NCBI RefSeq assembly: GCF_026183675.1 | Contig: NZ_JAPIVK010000022.1 | Location: 1 to 64,000, forward strand | Length of the DNA: 64,000 bases | Reading direction: 5' to 3' | DNA from: Microbulbifer halophilus | Lineage (GTDB): Bacteria; Pseudomonadota; Gammaproteobacteria; Pseudomonadales; Cellvibrionaceae | Part shown: positions 35,965-44,275 of the stretch, piece after piece | How positions within the stretch are numbered: position 1 is the stretch's first letter | Layout of the letters: each line of letters begins with the position of its first letter | The notes under the pieces: generated by a model | What the model saw: the letters and a program-made list of their open reading frames with translations, nothing else | Database searches by the model: none | What the model was told of the DNA's origin: nothing | Position numbers and translations under genes: made by a program

Positions 35965-36279
35965 GTGAACAATATTTTTGCGTCATTGCCCAAGGATCTC
36001 AGTGCGGAGGTCTTCGAGGATATCGTGCGCCGCGACTCGGTGAGAATCGAGCGCATCGTCTCCAGGGGCCACAGCTCGCCGGAGCGCGGCTGGTACGACC
36101 AGGACGAGGGCGAGTGGGTGATGGTGTTGCGGGGTGCAGCCAGACTACTCTTTGAGGACGGGCGCGAAGTCGAGCTCGGCGCCGGCGATTTTATCGATAT
36201 TCCCGCCCGCACAAAGCACAGGGTGAGCTGGACAGATCCGGGGGAAACCACTGTCTGGCTGGCCGTGTATTACAAATAG
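35965..36279 (+). CDS. Cupin domain protein
   Basis: A 104-aa single-domain cupin. The two cupin motifs are seen as WYDQDEGEWVMVLRGAARLL (with upstream His/Ser region SRGHSSPERG) and GDFIDIPARTKHRVSWTDPG. Metal ligands are plausible, but motif 1 lacks the full HxH. The GTG at 35965 is preferred, with AGGA 8 nt upstream; the frame continues upstream only through a repeat. Function unknown; similar small cupins bind small ligands or detoxify. It is followed by a lipase-like gene in the same direction (32 bp). Confidence 0.8.
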   Translation: MNNIFASLPKDLSAEVFEDIVRRDSVRIERIVSRGHSSPERGWYDQDEGEWVMVLRGAARLLFEDGREVELGAGDFIDIPARTKHRVSWTDPGETTVWLAVYYK

Positions 36280-36311
36280 ACGGCAGTAAACGACGGAGGT
36301 GGTCCGAGCCG

Positions 36312-36914
36312 ATGAAAACGCCAAGCCGCGTCGCCCTGTTGATTCCCGGTATCTTCGACCGCGGCTGGTCGATGCACCGGATGCAACGCGCCCTGGACGC
36401 GGCGGGTTTTCACGCCCACTACCTGCACCTGAAATACAACTCCGGCTGGTACGGCATGGAGTTCCTGTCCTATCAGCTCAAGAGCCAGTTGGACGCGCTC
36501 GTCGACAAGGACAGCACCTGCGCGCTGGTGGGCTTCAGCATGGGTGGCATCGTGGCCAGGCACTACCTGCAGGCGCGGGGCGGGCTCGATCGGGTGCACA
36601 AATTCGTCTCTCTCTCCAGCCCCCACTACGGCAGCCTCTGGGCCGGCCTGCTGCCGTACAGCGGCGGGCGACAGTTGCGCACTGGCAGCGGGTTTCTGAA
36701 AAAGTTGAACGATGGCGTCCACAGCCTGGCGCCGACCGATCCCGTCTCCATCTGGACTCGCTACGACATTACCATCCTGCCGCATACCAGCTCGCGCCTG
36801 CCGTTGGGGGCGGCTTACGAGGTGCCGGTGGCGCTGCATCGGTGGGTGCCGCTGGATGAGCGGGTGATCGATATAGTGGTCGATGAGTTGGGAGCCGGGC
36901 TCCCACAGCCGTAG
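36312..36914 (+). CDS. Alpha/beta hydrolase, triacylglycerol-lipase/PGAP1-like
   Basis: A 200-aa hydrolase. LLIPGIFDRGWSMHRM provides the oxyanion region and GFSMGGIVARHYL the nucleophile elbow with catalytic Ser; SSPHYGSLWAG follows, as in lipase-like esterases. No signal peptide, so cytosolic. At 200 aa it is shorter than average lipases, but the fold core is present. GGAGGTGG lies about 9 nt before the ATG. Downstream is a 250-bp region of repeats shared with the convergent terC-like gene. Confidence 0.8.
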   Translation: MKTPSRVALLIPGIFDRGWSMHRMQRALDAAGFHAHYLHLKYNSGWYGMEFLSYQLKSQLDALVDKDSTCALVGFSMGGIVARHYLQARGGLDRVHKFVSLSSPHYGSLWAGLLPYSGGRQLRTGSGFLKKLNDGVHSLAPTDPVSIWTRYDITILPHTSSRLPLGAAYEVPVALHRWVPLDERVIDIVVDELGAGLPQP

Positions 36915-36964
36915 GGTGGGGGCGAGTCTTGTTGGGGTTCGCGGGGCTCACTCCAACCCACGCC

Positions 36965-37120
36965 ACGCCCCTCTCCCCCGGATCAAGTCCGGGGCAGGCT
37001 CTAACCCTCTCCCAGTGGGAGAGGGGACTGGTATGGGTCTTGGGAAAGCCCGGTGGGTTGACCCGCCCCGAGGTACTTCCGGCATTGCTCCCCTCTCCCG
37101 CCGGGAGAGGGGCCGGGGGA
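36965..37120. repeat. CCCTCTCCC..GGGAGAGGGG palindromes (family F)
   Basis: Several inverted CCCTCTCC/GGGAGAGG arms, interrupted by a family D-like element (CCGGATCAAGTCCGGGG). The same family recurs at 47478-47585 and 48652-48795. All copies lie downstream of genes. A GGGGCTCACTCCAACCCA fragment just before (about 36947) is related to the hairpin at 15878. Confidence 0.7.
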
Positions 37121-37164
37121 GAGGGCGGCGGAAGGATCCGGTGGGTTAAGCGGCCCCTTATGCC

Positions 37165-37929
37165 TCAGCCGCCGCTTTTCTCCTCGTAGGGTTTGTGCAA
37201 CTCCACCGGCGCTGTCTTCTTCTGGCGCTTGCTGCGCAACCGCAGGTTGAGCATTTCCACCGCCACGGAGAAAGCCATCGCGAAGTAGATATAGCCCTTG
37301 GGCACATGCACGTCGAAACCTTCCACGATCAGCGTCAGCCCCACCATGATCAGGAAACTCAGCGCGAGCATCTTTACCGTGGGGTGGCGGTCGACGAAAT
37401 CGCCGATGGGTTTGGCGGCCACCAGCATCACGATCACCGCCAGCACGATGGCCACGGCCATAATGGAAATCTCGTCCACCAGGCCCACGGCGGTGATCAC
37501 CGAGTCCAGCGAGAAGACGATATCCAGAATGGCGATCTGCACCAGCACCATGCCGAAACCGGCGGCGGCAGCCGAGGTTCCGTCGCCACTGGTGCCCTCC
37601 AGGCTATTGTGAATCTCGTGGGTGGCCTTGGCCAGCAGGAAGAGGCCGCCGCCCACCAGGATGATATCGCGACCCGAAACCTCCATACCGAAGACGGTAA
37701 ACCAGGGTTCCACCAGTCCCATGATCCAGACAATGGAGAACAGCAACGCCAGGCGCGTGACCATCGCCAGGGTCAGGCCGATAAAACGCGCGGGTTCGCG
37801 CTGCTTTTCCGGCAAGCGGCCGACGAGGATGGAGATAAAGATGATGTTGTCGATACCCAGGACGATTTCCAGCGCTGCCAGTGTCGCCAGCGCCACCCAG
37901 GCTTCCGGGTTGGCCACCCATTCGAACAT
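37165..37929 (-). CDS. TerC family integral membrane protein
   Basis: A 254-aa protein with seven predicted membrane helices and the two TerC hallmark motifs bearing intramembrane Asp residues: EIVLGIDNIIFISILVGRL near the N terminus and ILDIVFSLDSVITAVG in the second half. TerC-family proteins are linked to tellurite resistance and metal (manganese) export; which ion applies here is not shown. AAGGAA lies 8 nt before the ATG. The C terminus is basic and cytosolic. It probably shares a transcript with the SpoIIAA-like gene 62 bp upstream. Confidence 0.88.
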   Translation of the reverse strand: MFEWVANPEAWVALATLAALEIVLGIDNIIFISILVGRLPEKQREPARFIGLTLAMVTRLALLFSIVWIMGLVEPWFTVFGMEVSGRDIILVGGGLFLLAKATHEIHNSLEGTSGDGTSAAAAGFGMVLVQIAILDIVFSLDSVITAVGLVDEISIMAVAIVLAVIVMLVAAKPIGDFVDRHPTVKMLALSFLIMVGLTLIVEGFDVHVPKGYIYFAMAFSVAVEMLNLRLRSKRQKKTAPVELHKPYEEKSGG

Positions 37930-37991
37930 GTGAGAATTCCTTTTTCCGCGAAGTGTTATTGGAGGTTATCAGGCAATAAACGCGGACTATT

Positions 37992-38378
37992 CTATGCTGC
38001 TTCCTCCAGCCAGGCCATGGCCTCCGCCTGATCCTCGAAGAAACGCGCCTCGCCGCCGATAAACCAGGAGCCCACCCTGGTGGAGAGCTCCTGCCAACGG
38101 CGATTGCCCACCAGGGCCACACGGTTGAACTGGCGGCCGTGCTTGAGCCCCAGCTTGAGATCGTCCCAGGCGGCGCGCGCCTCCCAGCCGTCCAGCTCGG
38201 TGGCATCGAAGAAGACATTGATCCTGGGATTGTCCACACCGGCGATTGCAGACTCCAGGATCGGCACCATGGCCCGGTAATCCCGGTGGGTCAGTTTGCC
38301 GCACACCCGCACAGAGAGAAAAAACTCCCCGTTGGTGCGCTCCATACCGACGGACAGCCCGTGGCGCTGCACACTCAT
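37992..38378 (-). CDS. SpoIIAA-like STAS-fold protein
   Basis: A 128-aa protein of the SpoIIAA-like family: VRVCGKLTHRDYRAMVPILE and RINVFFDATELDGWEARAAW are the characteristic segments, followed by RVALVGNRRWQELST and ending AMAWLEEA. The family has a STAS fold and is not a classical anti-anti-sigma factor; its function is unclear, possibly membrane-associated lipid or regulatory binding. AGGAG lies 9 nt before the ATG. It is in the same direction as the downstream terC-like gene. Confidence 0.82.
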   Translation of the reverse strand: MSVQRHGLSVGMERTNGEFFLSVRVCGKLTHRDYRAMVPILESAIAGVDNPRINVFFDATELDGWEARAAWDDLKLGLKHGRQFNRVALVGNRRWQELSTRVGSWFIGGEARFFEDQAEAMAWLEEAA

Positions 38379-38608
38379 AAGTCGACTCCTGACGGCCGTG
38401 TAGCGGGCATACAGGCTTTATAGCGTGGGCGACAAGCCGCGACCAATGGTAGGGATGGCAGCGCGACGTCGAACTTTTCACGGGGCGCCACCCTTTCCAG
38501 GCTGCCACTGTCGATCTGTGAACCCGCCGCACGACCAGGGGATAGGCGCCAGGTTAGTTTGCCGATACGGCCCAGGCCAAAAATCCACTTTTGCAGGAGA
38601 AAGAAACA

Positions 38609-39571
38609 ATGCTTACCCATTGTCCACGCGCACGGTTCGCCGAACGGTTTCTGTTGCCCGCCCTCGCGATCGCGGTGCTGCTGGTGACCGGGCTTGTCCA
38701 TGCAGATACGGACAGCGACGAGACCCGACAGGCATCGGAACCGGACAAGAGCGGCCGTGTCAACGCCAACGGTATCGACTATTACTACCAGATCCACGGT
38801 GAGGGCGAGCCGCTGCTATTGCTACACGGCGGCCTGGGGGCGATTGATATGTTCGGTCCGGTACTCGCCGAACTGGCGGAGCAACGCCGGGTCATCGCCG
38901 TGGAGTTGCAGGGCCACGGCCGCACGGCATTGGGAGACAGGCCCATCCGCTACCGGGATATGGCCGATGACATGGCCGCAATCCTCGAGCAGCTGGACCA
39001 GCCCGAGGTGGACGTCGTGGGCTATTCCATGGGCGGCGGCGTGGCCCTGCGCTTCGCCATCCAGCACCCCGAACGGGTAAAGCGCCTGGCGCTGGTTTCC
39101 ACCGGTTTCTCACGCGACGGCTTCTACCCGGAAATGATTCCCCAACAGGAACAGATAAGTGCAGAGATGGCCGGAGCCATGGAGGACACGCCCATGTACC
39201 GGACCTACCGGAAACTCGCTCCCAGGCCGGAGAAGTTTCCGGAGTTGCTGGACCGCATGGGAGATCTGATGCGCAAGCCATACAATTGGCGGGATGAAGT
39301 CAAAGCGCTGAATATGCCGGTCATGCTGGTCTATGGCGACAGTGACATGTTCCGCCCCGAGCATATGGTGGATTTCTATCAACTGCTGGGCGGCGGCCTC
39401 GGGGATGCCGGCTGGCAGCGGGAGAACATGCCCATCAACCGCCTCGCCGTCCTGCCGGGCAAGACCCACTATGATATTTTCTTCGATCCGCTGCTGGCGC
39501 GCACGGTTCTGCCGTTTCTCAACGGCGGGATGGTCAAAAAGAACTGGAAAGAGCGGGAAGATTCGGAATAG
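38609..39571 (+). CDS. Alpha/beta-fold hydrolase, exported
   Basis: A 320-aa hydrolase with an N-terminal signal peptide or anchor (about residues 12-32, ending GLVHA) after a polar lead. It has LLLLHGGLGAIDMF (oxyanion), GYSMGGGVALRF (nucleophile Ser), VYGDSDMFRPEH (acid Asp) and PGKTHYDIFF (His), a complete triad. Substrate unknown; the style is that of non-haem chloroperoxidase/epoxide-hydrolase-type esterases. The ATG at 38609 has AGGAG at 38595-38599; an upstream TTG in frame would overlap that site. Confidence 0.85.
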   Translation: MLTHCPRARFAERFLLPALAIAVLLVTGLVHADTDSDETRQASEPDKSGRVNANGIDYYYQIHGEGEPLLLLHGGLGAIDMFGPVLAELAEQRRVIAVELQGHGRTALGDRPIRYRDMADDMAAILEQLDQPEVDVVGYSMGGGVALRFAIQHPERVKRLALVSTGFSRDGFYPEMIPQQEQISAEMAGAMEDTPMYRTYRKLAPRPEKFPELLDRMGDLMRKPYNWRDEVKALNMPVMLVYGDSDMFRPEHMVDFYQLLGGGLGDAGWQRENMPINRLAVLPGKTHYDIFFDPLLARTVLPFLNGGMVKKNWKEREDSE

Positions 39572-39641
39572 TCGAGGTGCGGTGGCAGCGGCTGTGTCGA
39601 CCCCGAACCGGCCCAGCAGGAAAGTGCAGCCGCTGAGTCGG

Positions 39642-39947
39642 TCAATGGCTGAGAATTTCCACAATCTCACGGGTGTTGTGTATCAGGCGGATGATTTCCC
39701 CCTCGATACTGATGGTGACCACACCCTGCCTGTCGACCGGCTTCACCACCACGCCGTGGCGGTAGATCTCATGCCCGAGGATAGTGCCGACCTCCAGTTT
39801 CTTCCTCCAGCCCGGAGGCAGTTCACCGCCACGCTCGACTTTTTTCTGCAGGCCGGGTGGCAGCTCCTTGTTGGGCTTGGCCGCCGCGCCCGCAGTCGGC
39901 AGAAGCAGCAGCACAGCGAGTCCGGCGGCGATGATGGATTGGTGCAT
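39642..39947 (-). CDS. CigR/RcnB-like small periplasmic protein
   Basis: A 101-aa protein with a signal peptide (cleavage about AGAAA). Two PPG-type repeats follow, KELPPGLQKKVERGGELPPG then WRKKLEVG, characteristic of CigR/RcnB-like proteins. The C-terminal strand-rich part reads VVKPVDRQGVVTISIEGEII. Family members are periplasmic and of poorly defined function. The ATG at 39947 is chosen because it begins the signal peptide; the frame extends far upstream but with arginine-rich, non-protein-like sequence. GAGG is about 9 nt upstream. Confidence 0.75.
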   Translation of the reverse strand: MHQSIIAAGLAVLLLLPTAGAAAKPNKELPPGLQKKVERGGELPPGWRKKLEVGTILGHEIYRHGVVVKPVDRQGVVTISIEGEIIRLIHNTREIVEILSH

Positions 39948-40159
39948 ATCTGGCAGCCTCGGTCTGAATGAGCGTGTTTGGCGGGTGGCGAAGCGGCCCG
40001 GAAAGATGTGTTTATCCTGCCCGGTACGGCGCCGCCCGTCTGTGCGACCCGTCGCGCTTCCACAACAGACTCTTGGACCATCCTGCGCTGCAATTGGTTC
40101 GGCCCGGGCGCGATGGCCGGATAGCGGTAGCGGGCTGATTGTCCATCGACGGGGGCGGG

Positions 40160-40564
40160 TCAGAGACAGAGTTCGTCGTAGCCGCGGCCGCGGAACTCCA
40201 GCAGGCAGAAGCCGTGACCGAAGGGATCGGAGAGGCCGGCAATAGCGCCCCATTTGTTGACGCGGATTTCCGACTCCAGTGTCGCGCCGGCGGCGACGGC
40301 CCTTTCCACCGCGGCCTCCACATCGTCCACCACCATATCCAGGTGCAGCGGTGTCCAGTGGCGCTCGTAGCGGCGCTTCTGCGCCAGCGGTTCCGCCACT
40401 CGTGTGCCCGGCTCTTTCACCAGCAGGTAGACGGGCGCATTGCCGCCCAGCATCTCGACGCCGTCGGTGCCGAAACGGCGCCCCACGTGCAGATTGAAGG
40501 CGTCGCGATAGAAATCGATGGCGCGGTCCAGGTCGTCGACATCGATATTGATCAGAAACTGCAT
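40160..40564 (-). CDS. VOC family (glyoxalase/bleomycin resistance-like) protein
   Basis: A 134-aa protein with two beta-alpha-beta-beta-beta units: MQFLINIDVDDLDRAIDFYR and HLDMVVDDVEAAVERAVAAG, with DPFGHGFCLLEF near the end. VOC proteins are metal-dependent enzymes or binding proteins; which reaction applies here is unknown. AGGAG lies 9 nt before the ATG. It is a single gene in a run of minus-strand genes. Confidence 0.85.
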   Translation of the reverse strand: MQFLINIDVDDLDRAIDFYRDAFNLHVGRRFGTDGVEMLGGNAPVYLLVKEPGTRVAEPLAQKRRYERHWTPLHLDMVVDDVEAAVERAVAAGATLESEIRVNKWGAIAGLSDPFGHGFCLLEFRGRGYDELCL

Positions 40565-40701
40565 TATTCAGGCTCCTGGCCCGGGTATTTCACCAGGCCG
40601 CTTTATACTCAGCTTAACTCTATGTTTTCTATAAACTTTTTGACATGTCTCCACGGGAACAGAATATCACCGATCATCGCGATCCTGGTGAAGTATCCGG
40701 G

Positions 40702-41010
40702 TTAGGAATGGGCCGGGCGGGGACACTGGCAATTCCAGCAGTAATCGAAAGCCGCCCCGTTTTCCTCACCACACTCCCCGCAGCGCCAGGCGCTCTGACC
40801 GTCGCCATCGTCCCGCAGCAGTTGGCGGGCCCGCTCAAAATCCCGCTCGCGCTCCAGCCACAGTTCCAGCCAGGTCTGGTGCGGCGCCAGGTCCCCGGAG
40901 CCGCCCTGGGCGAATTCGTTTTTCAGGAATACGGGAATGCCGGCGACTTCCAGCTTGCTCTTCGCCAGTTCCACCAGCAGGCGGTTTTCGTGGGTAAAAA
41001 TCAGTTTCAT
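40702..41010 (-). CDS. DUF2007 protein with C-terminal zinc ribbon
   Basis: A 102-aa protein. The N-terminal DUF2007 signal-transducing-type domain is MKLIFTHENRLLVELAKSKL followed by EVAGIPVFLKNE. A C-terminal CxxC..CxxC zinc ribbon is WRCGECGEEN..YCWNCQCP. The ATG at 41010 starts the conserved domain. There is no ribosome site; instead the T-tract of a hairpin ends 7 nt before the ATG (see terminator at 41018-41041). Function unknown. Confidence 0.8.
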   Translation of the reverse strand: MKLIFTHENRLLVELAKSKLEVAGIPVFLKNEFAQGGSGDLAPHQTWLELWLERERDFERARQLLRDDGDGQSAWRCGECGEENGAAFDYCWNCQCPRPAHS

Positions 41011-41017
41011 CGACAAT

Positions 41018-41041
41018 AAAAAAGGGCCACTTGTGTGACCC
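41018..41041 (-). terminator. Intrinsic terminator abutting the DUF2007 start codon
   Basis: On the minus strand, GGGTCAC and GTGGCCC form a 7-bp stem with one G-U pair and an ACAA loop, followed directly by six T residues. It ends the transcript of the gene at 41110-41457 but lies only 7 nt before the ATG of the DUF2007 gene, so it may also control that gene. Confidence 0.7.
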
Positions 41042-41109
41042 CCAGACTATCAGCACTGATCGCCCGCGCAAGCGGATTAATGATCGACAAGCTGGCAGTT
41101 CCGGCCCTC

Positions 41110-41457
41110 TCAGAGGCGCCCCTGCGCACCGGTATGAATTTCCAGAATCGTATCCCCGGGCGCGCCCGGGGAAGGCCGCGCGGTTATCACGACTTCGCCA
41201 TCGGAGCCGGCGGTATACTCCTGCACCACCTCTCCGGCCGCGTTTTTCTGTACCGCCAGCCGCTGGCCGGCTTTTACGTTTTCACCGGATTCCACCGTCA
41301 ACTCGAGCCAGTGGTTTGCAGCGGCGCCGGGCAGGCCGGGAAACAATTCGATCTCGCGGATGGTGAAATCGGCCTCCACGGGCGCGGCCGCATTGGCGCT
41401 GGTGCTGCCGGCGGCGATCAACAGCAGGGCTCCGAGGAAATAGTGATGGGGATTCAT
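41110..41457 (-). CDS. Small exported protein with lipoyl/biotin-carrier-like fold
   Basis: A 115-aa protein with a signal peptide (cleavage about STSANA). The mature part has the pattern HWLELTVESGENVKAGQRLA and EYTAGSDGEVVITARPSPGA, ending GDTILEIH, reminiscent of lipoyl-like barrel-sandwich domains (without the modified Lys motif). Periplasmic location is inferred. The ATG at 41457 begins the signal peptide and has GGGAG about 8 nt upstream. The transcript ends at the terminator 41018-41041. Confidence 0.7.
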   Translation of the reverse strand: MNPHHYFLGALLLIAAGSTSANAAAPVEADFTIREIELFPGLPGAAANHWLELTVESGENVKAGQRLAVQKNAAGEVVQEYTAGSDGEVVITARPSPGAPGDTILEIHTGAQGRL

Positions 41458-41625
41458 TACCGCACTCCCGTCAGTCTGTTGCAAAAATGGCGGGTCCGGG
41501 GGCCCGCCGGTGGAGCAGTCTGTCGTCGGGGTCTTTCAATCGCAGGGATTGATTTAGGTATAGACGAGAACGGAAACAGGCGCCATTGACCGGGAGGTAT
41601 TGGCAAGGATGTCGCGCACCCGGAT

Positions 41626-41650
41626 AAAAAAAGGGTCGCGATTGCGGCCC
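41626..41650 (-). terminator. Rho-independent terminator after the aldehyde dehydrogenase gene
   Basis: On the minus strand, GGGCCGC and GCGACCC pair (one mismatch) around AATC, followed by seven T residues. A second perfect 8-bp hairpin (41656-41676) lies just before it. Confidence 0.7.
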
Positions 41651-41708
41651 GGATTCCGGTGCCTTTGCGGCACCGGTCGCGCTGTGGGCGGCGGGCGCCC
41701 GCAGCGGT

Positions 41709-43217
41709 TCAGCTGATATCGATCCAGGTGGATTTCAGCTCGGAGTATTTGTCCAGCGCATGCAGCGATTTGTCGCGGCCGTTGCCGGACTGCTTGAAGC
41801 CGCCGAAGGGCACGGTGATATCGCCGCCGAAGTAGTTGTTGATCCACACGGAGCCGGCGCGCATATCGCGGGCCACGCGGTGGGCGCGGCCGATATCCTT
41901 GCTCCAGACACCGGCGGCGAGGCCGTAGATGGAGTCGTTGGCAATCTGCACCGCTTCCTCTTCGCTCTCGAACTCGAGCACCGACAGCACCGGGCCGAAA
42001 ATCTCCTCGCGGGAGATGGTCATGTCACCGGTGACACCGCTGAAAATGGTGGGCTCGTAGTAGTGACCGCCGGCCACCGCATCCGCCGGCTGCCCGCCGC
42101 AGACCAGTTGCGCGCCCTGTTCCAGGCCCTTGGCCACATAGAACTCGACGGTGTCGAACTGGCTCTGGTCGATCAGCGCCCCCATGCGGGTGGAGGGATC
42201 CTGCGGGTGGCCGGGCTTGAAGACCTGGGCGGCCTTCTTCACCTTCTCGACAAATTCCGCGGCAATGCCCTTTTCCACCAGCAGGCGGGTGCCGGCGGTG
42301 CAGGTCTCGCCCTGGTTGTAGAAGACCGCCAGCGCCGCGGCCTCGGCGGCCTTGTCCAGGTCCGCGTCGGCGAAGACGATATTGGGGCTCTTGCCGCCCA
42401 GCTCCAGGAAGGTGCGCTTGAGGTTGGACTGGCCGGAGTACTCGGTCAGGGTCTTGCCCACCTCGGTGGAACCGGTGAAGGTCAGGCAATCGATATCCAT
42501 GTGCAGGCCCAGGGCCTTGCCCAAACTGGAACCCGGCCCCGGCAACACGTTGAGCACGCCGTCCGGCAGGCCGGCCTCTTTCGCCAGGCCGGCCAGCTTC
42601 AGTGCGGTCAGCGGCGTGTTGGAGGCGGGCTTGAGGATCACACTGTTGCCGGTGGCCAGCGCCGGGCCCAGTTTCCAGGCGGTGGTGGACAGCGGGAAGT
42701 TCCAGGGCACGATGGCGGCCACCACCCCCAGCGGCATGCGCTGGATCAGCGCCAGGTCGTCCGGGCCGGTGGGGGCGACTTCGTCGTAGATCTTGTCCAC
42801 CGCCTCGCCGCTCCAGCCGATGGTGGTGGCGGCGCCGGGCACGTCCACGTTCATGCAGTCGCCGATGGGCTTGCCGGCGTCGAGACTTTCCAGCAGCGCG
42901 ACTTCGTTCTTGTTCTCCTCGATCAGCTCGGCGAAGCGCACCATGATCTTCTTGCGCGCCGTGGGCGGCATCTTCGACCAGACGCCGGACTCGAAGGTCT
43001 CGCGCGCGACCTTGACCGCCCGCTCGGCATCCTCCGGCCCGCAGTTGGCCACCTGCGCCAGCTCCTTGCCGTCCGCCGGATTGACGGAGGGGCGGGTTTT
43101 GCCCTCGAGGGCATCCACATATTCGCCGTTGATAAAGGCGCGGCCCTCGATCTCGAGGGTGGCGGCCAGTTCCTGCCACTCCTGCAGGCTCTGTGGGGTC
43201 TTGGTCTGTTCCGACAT
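41709..43217 (-). CDS. NAD(P)-dependent aldehyde dehydrogenase, PuuC-like
   Basis: A 502-aa aldehyde dehydrogenase. IVPWNFPLSTTAWKLGPALA is the cofactor site, FTGSTEVGK the dinucleotide turn, FLELGGKSPNIVFADAD holds the general-base Glu, FYNQGETCTAGTR the catalytic Cys, and EEIFGPVLSVLEF follows. It resembles gamma-glutamyl-gamma-aminobutyraldehyde/aminoaldehyde dehydrogenases (PuuC type), although no puu genes adjoin it. GAGGTG lies 6 nt before the ATG. It may work with the GABA-type locus at 14.4-17.4 kb; this is inference. A good terminator follows. Confidence 0.88.
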   Translation of the reverse strand: MSEQTKTPQSLQEWQELAATLEIEGRAFINGEYVDALEGKTRPSVNPADGKELAQVANCGPEDAERAVKVARETFESGVWSKMPPTARKKIMVRFAELIEENKNEVALLESLDAGKPIGDCMNVDVPGAATTIGWSGEAVDKIYDEVAPTGPDDLALIQRMPLGVVAAIVPWNFPLSTTAWKLGPALATGNSVILKPASNTPLTALKLAGLAKEAGLPDGVLNVLPGPGSSLGKALGLHMDIDCLTFTGSTEVGKTLTEYSGQSNLKRTFLELGGKSPNIVFADADLDKAAEAAALAVFYNQGETCTAGTRLLVEKGIAAEFVEKVKKAAQVFKPGHPQDPSTRMGALIDQSQFDTVEFYVAKGLEQGAQLVCGGQPADAVAGGHYYEPTIFSGVTGDMTISREEIFGPVLSVLEFESEEEAVQIANDSIYGLAAGVWSKDIGRAHRVARDMRAGSVWINNYFGGDITVPFGGFKQSGNGRDKSLHALDKYSELKSTWIDIS

Positions 43218-43372
43218 GGCACACCTCTACTGGTACTGGGGATTGGTATTGGAATAAAAATTGAATAATTATTCGGTTTATACCGAAAATGTGATCACAA
43301 ATCAAAGGGTATCAGAATCGGCCATGGGACACACAAGGTTAGCGCCGCGGCAGACCTGGAAAGGGTAGACGC

Positions 43373-43444
43373 AGGGTGCGCCGTGCGCACCGGCCGGGCA
43401 TCGTCCCGGTCTCGAGCCATTTTCCGGTGCGCACGGCGCACTCT
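43373..43444. repeat. Family C palindrome (GTGCGCACGGCGCAC type)
   Basis: Arms 43373-43393 and 43424-43444 are inverted complements with one mismatch around a 30-nt loop. A half-copy is at 2911-2930. The right arm reaches into the stop codon of the asparaginase-like gene. Confidence 0.75.
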
Positions 43445-43979
43445 ACGGCTTCGCGGCCACGGCCTCGAAAGTGCCCGTCTCGCGATTCTTGCGCGCCCCG
43501 GGAATCGGGAGGACGCGATTGTGGAAGGCGATGTAGAAACCCGGCGGCATCAGGCGCGCGGCCAGCAGGGCCTCGATCACGTTCTGGCGCGCGTCCGAGT
43601 CGATAAAGCCCATGGGCTTCATCGCGCCGGTAAAGACCACCGGCACCGCCGGGGTGCCCAGTTTGCCGAAACAGTAGTCGGCGGTATCGGACATGGTGTC
43701 GGTGCCGTGCAGCACCACGATGGGCTCGCCCTGTTCGGCGGTGCGGGCGATGGCATCGGCGATCTGCCGGCGGTCGCCGTCGTCCATCTCCAGCGAGTCC
43801 TTGTTCAGCACGCTCTCCAGCTCCAGGCGCGTATAGGGCAGGCGCAGGGCGGCGATCAGGCCGTCGCGGATGATGGAGGCGCGATTCTTGAGGGTGCCCT
43901 CGGCCTCGCAGTAACTCTTTTCGATGGTGCCACCGGTGGTGAGGATACGAATGGTGGTGGTGGGATTGAGGTCGGTCAT
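43443..43979 (-). CDS. Short asparaginase-like (N-terminal domain only) protein
   Basis: A 178-aa cytosolic protein matching only the N-terminal catalytic lobe of type I/II asparaginases. ILTTGGTIEKSY carries the first nucleophile Thr and VVLHGTDTMSDTADYCF the second Thr-Asp pair. Full asparaginases are about 330 aa, so the C-terminal lobe is absent; such short forms exist as a distinct group and may be inactive or have another amidohydrolase role. The ATG at 43979 has AGGGAA 7 nt upstream. The stop lies inside a palindromic repeat. Confidence 0.8.
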   Translation of the reverse strand: MTDLNPTTTIRILTTGGTIEKSYCEAEGTLKNRASIIRDGLIAALRLPYTRLELESVLNKDSLEMDDGDRRQIADAIARTAEQGEPIVVLHGTDTMSDTADYCFGKLGTPAVPVVFTGAMKPMGFIDSDARQNVIEALLAARLMPPGFYIAFHNRVLPIPGARKNRETGTFEAVAAKP

Positions 43980-44129
43980 CGCGGTTCCCTGTATCTGGTC
44001 AATCTGCGCCGGCGCGCCTTTTGGACGCGGCTCGCGTTGGCGGCCCGGTGGGGCCGGCGGCATCATAGTGCCGGGAGATGGTAGCGGCAATATGGACTGC
44101 CTATGCCATCCCGAGGCCCCGGGGCCATT

Positions 44130-44268
44130 CCGCTGGATGCCGGATCAAGTCCGGCATGACGATACAATCAGAAACTCCGGGTGGTCATCCCGGACTTGAT
44201 CCGGGATCCAGTGTTGGACACACCCCCGAGGTCATTTCGCTGGATGCCGGATCAGGTCCGGCATGACG
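44130..44268. repeat. Three family D palindromes in tandem
   Basis: Alternating GGATGCCGGATCAAGTCCGGCATGACG-type and GTCATCCCGGACTTGATCCGGG-type hairpins lie between the FahD1-like gene and the asparaginase-like gene. Members of the same family occur at 15788, 31205, 32180 and 46357. The rest of the gap 43980-44129 shows no gene. Confidence 0.7.
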
Positions 44269-44275
44269 ACACCGC

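Noticed and set aside
44130-44268. CRISPR array
   Set aside because: The repeated units are palindromes in alternating orientation without regular unique spacers, and no cas gene is present.
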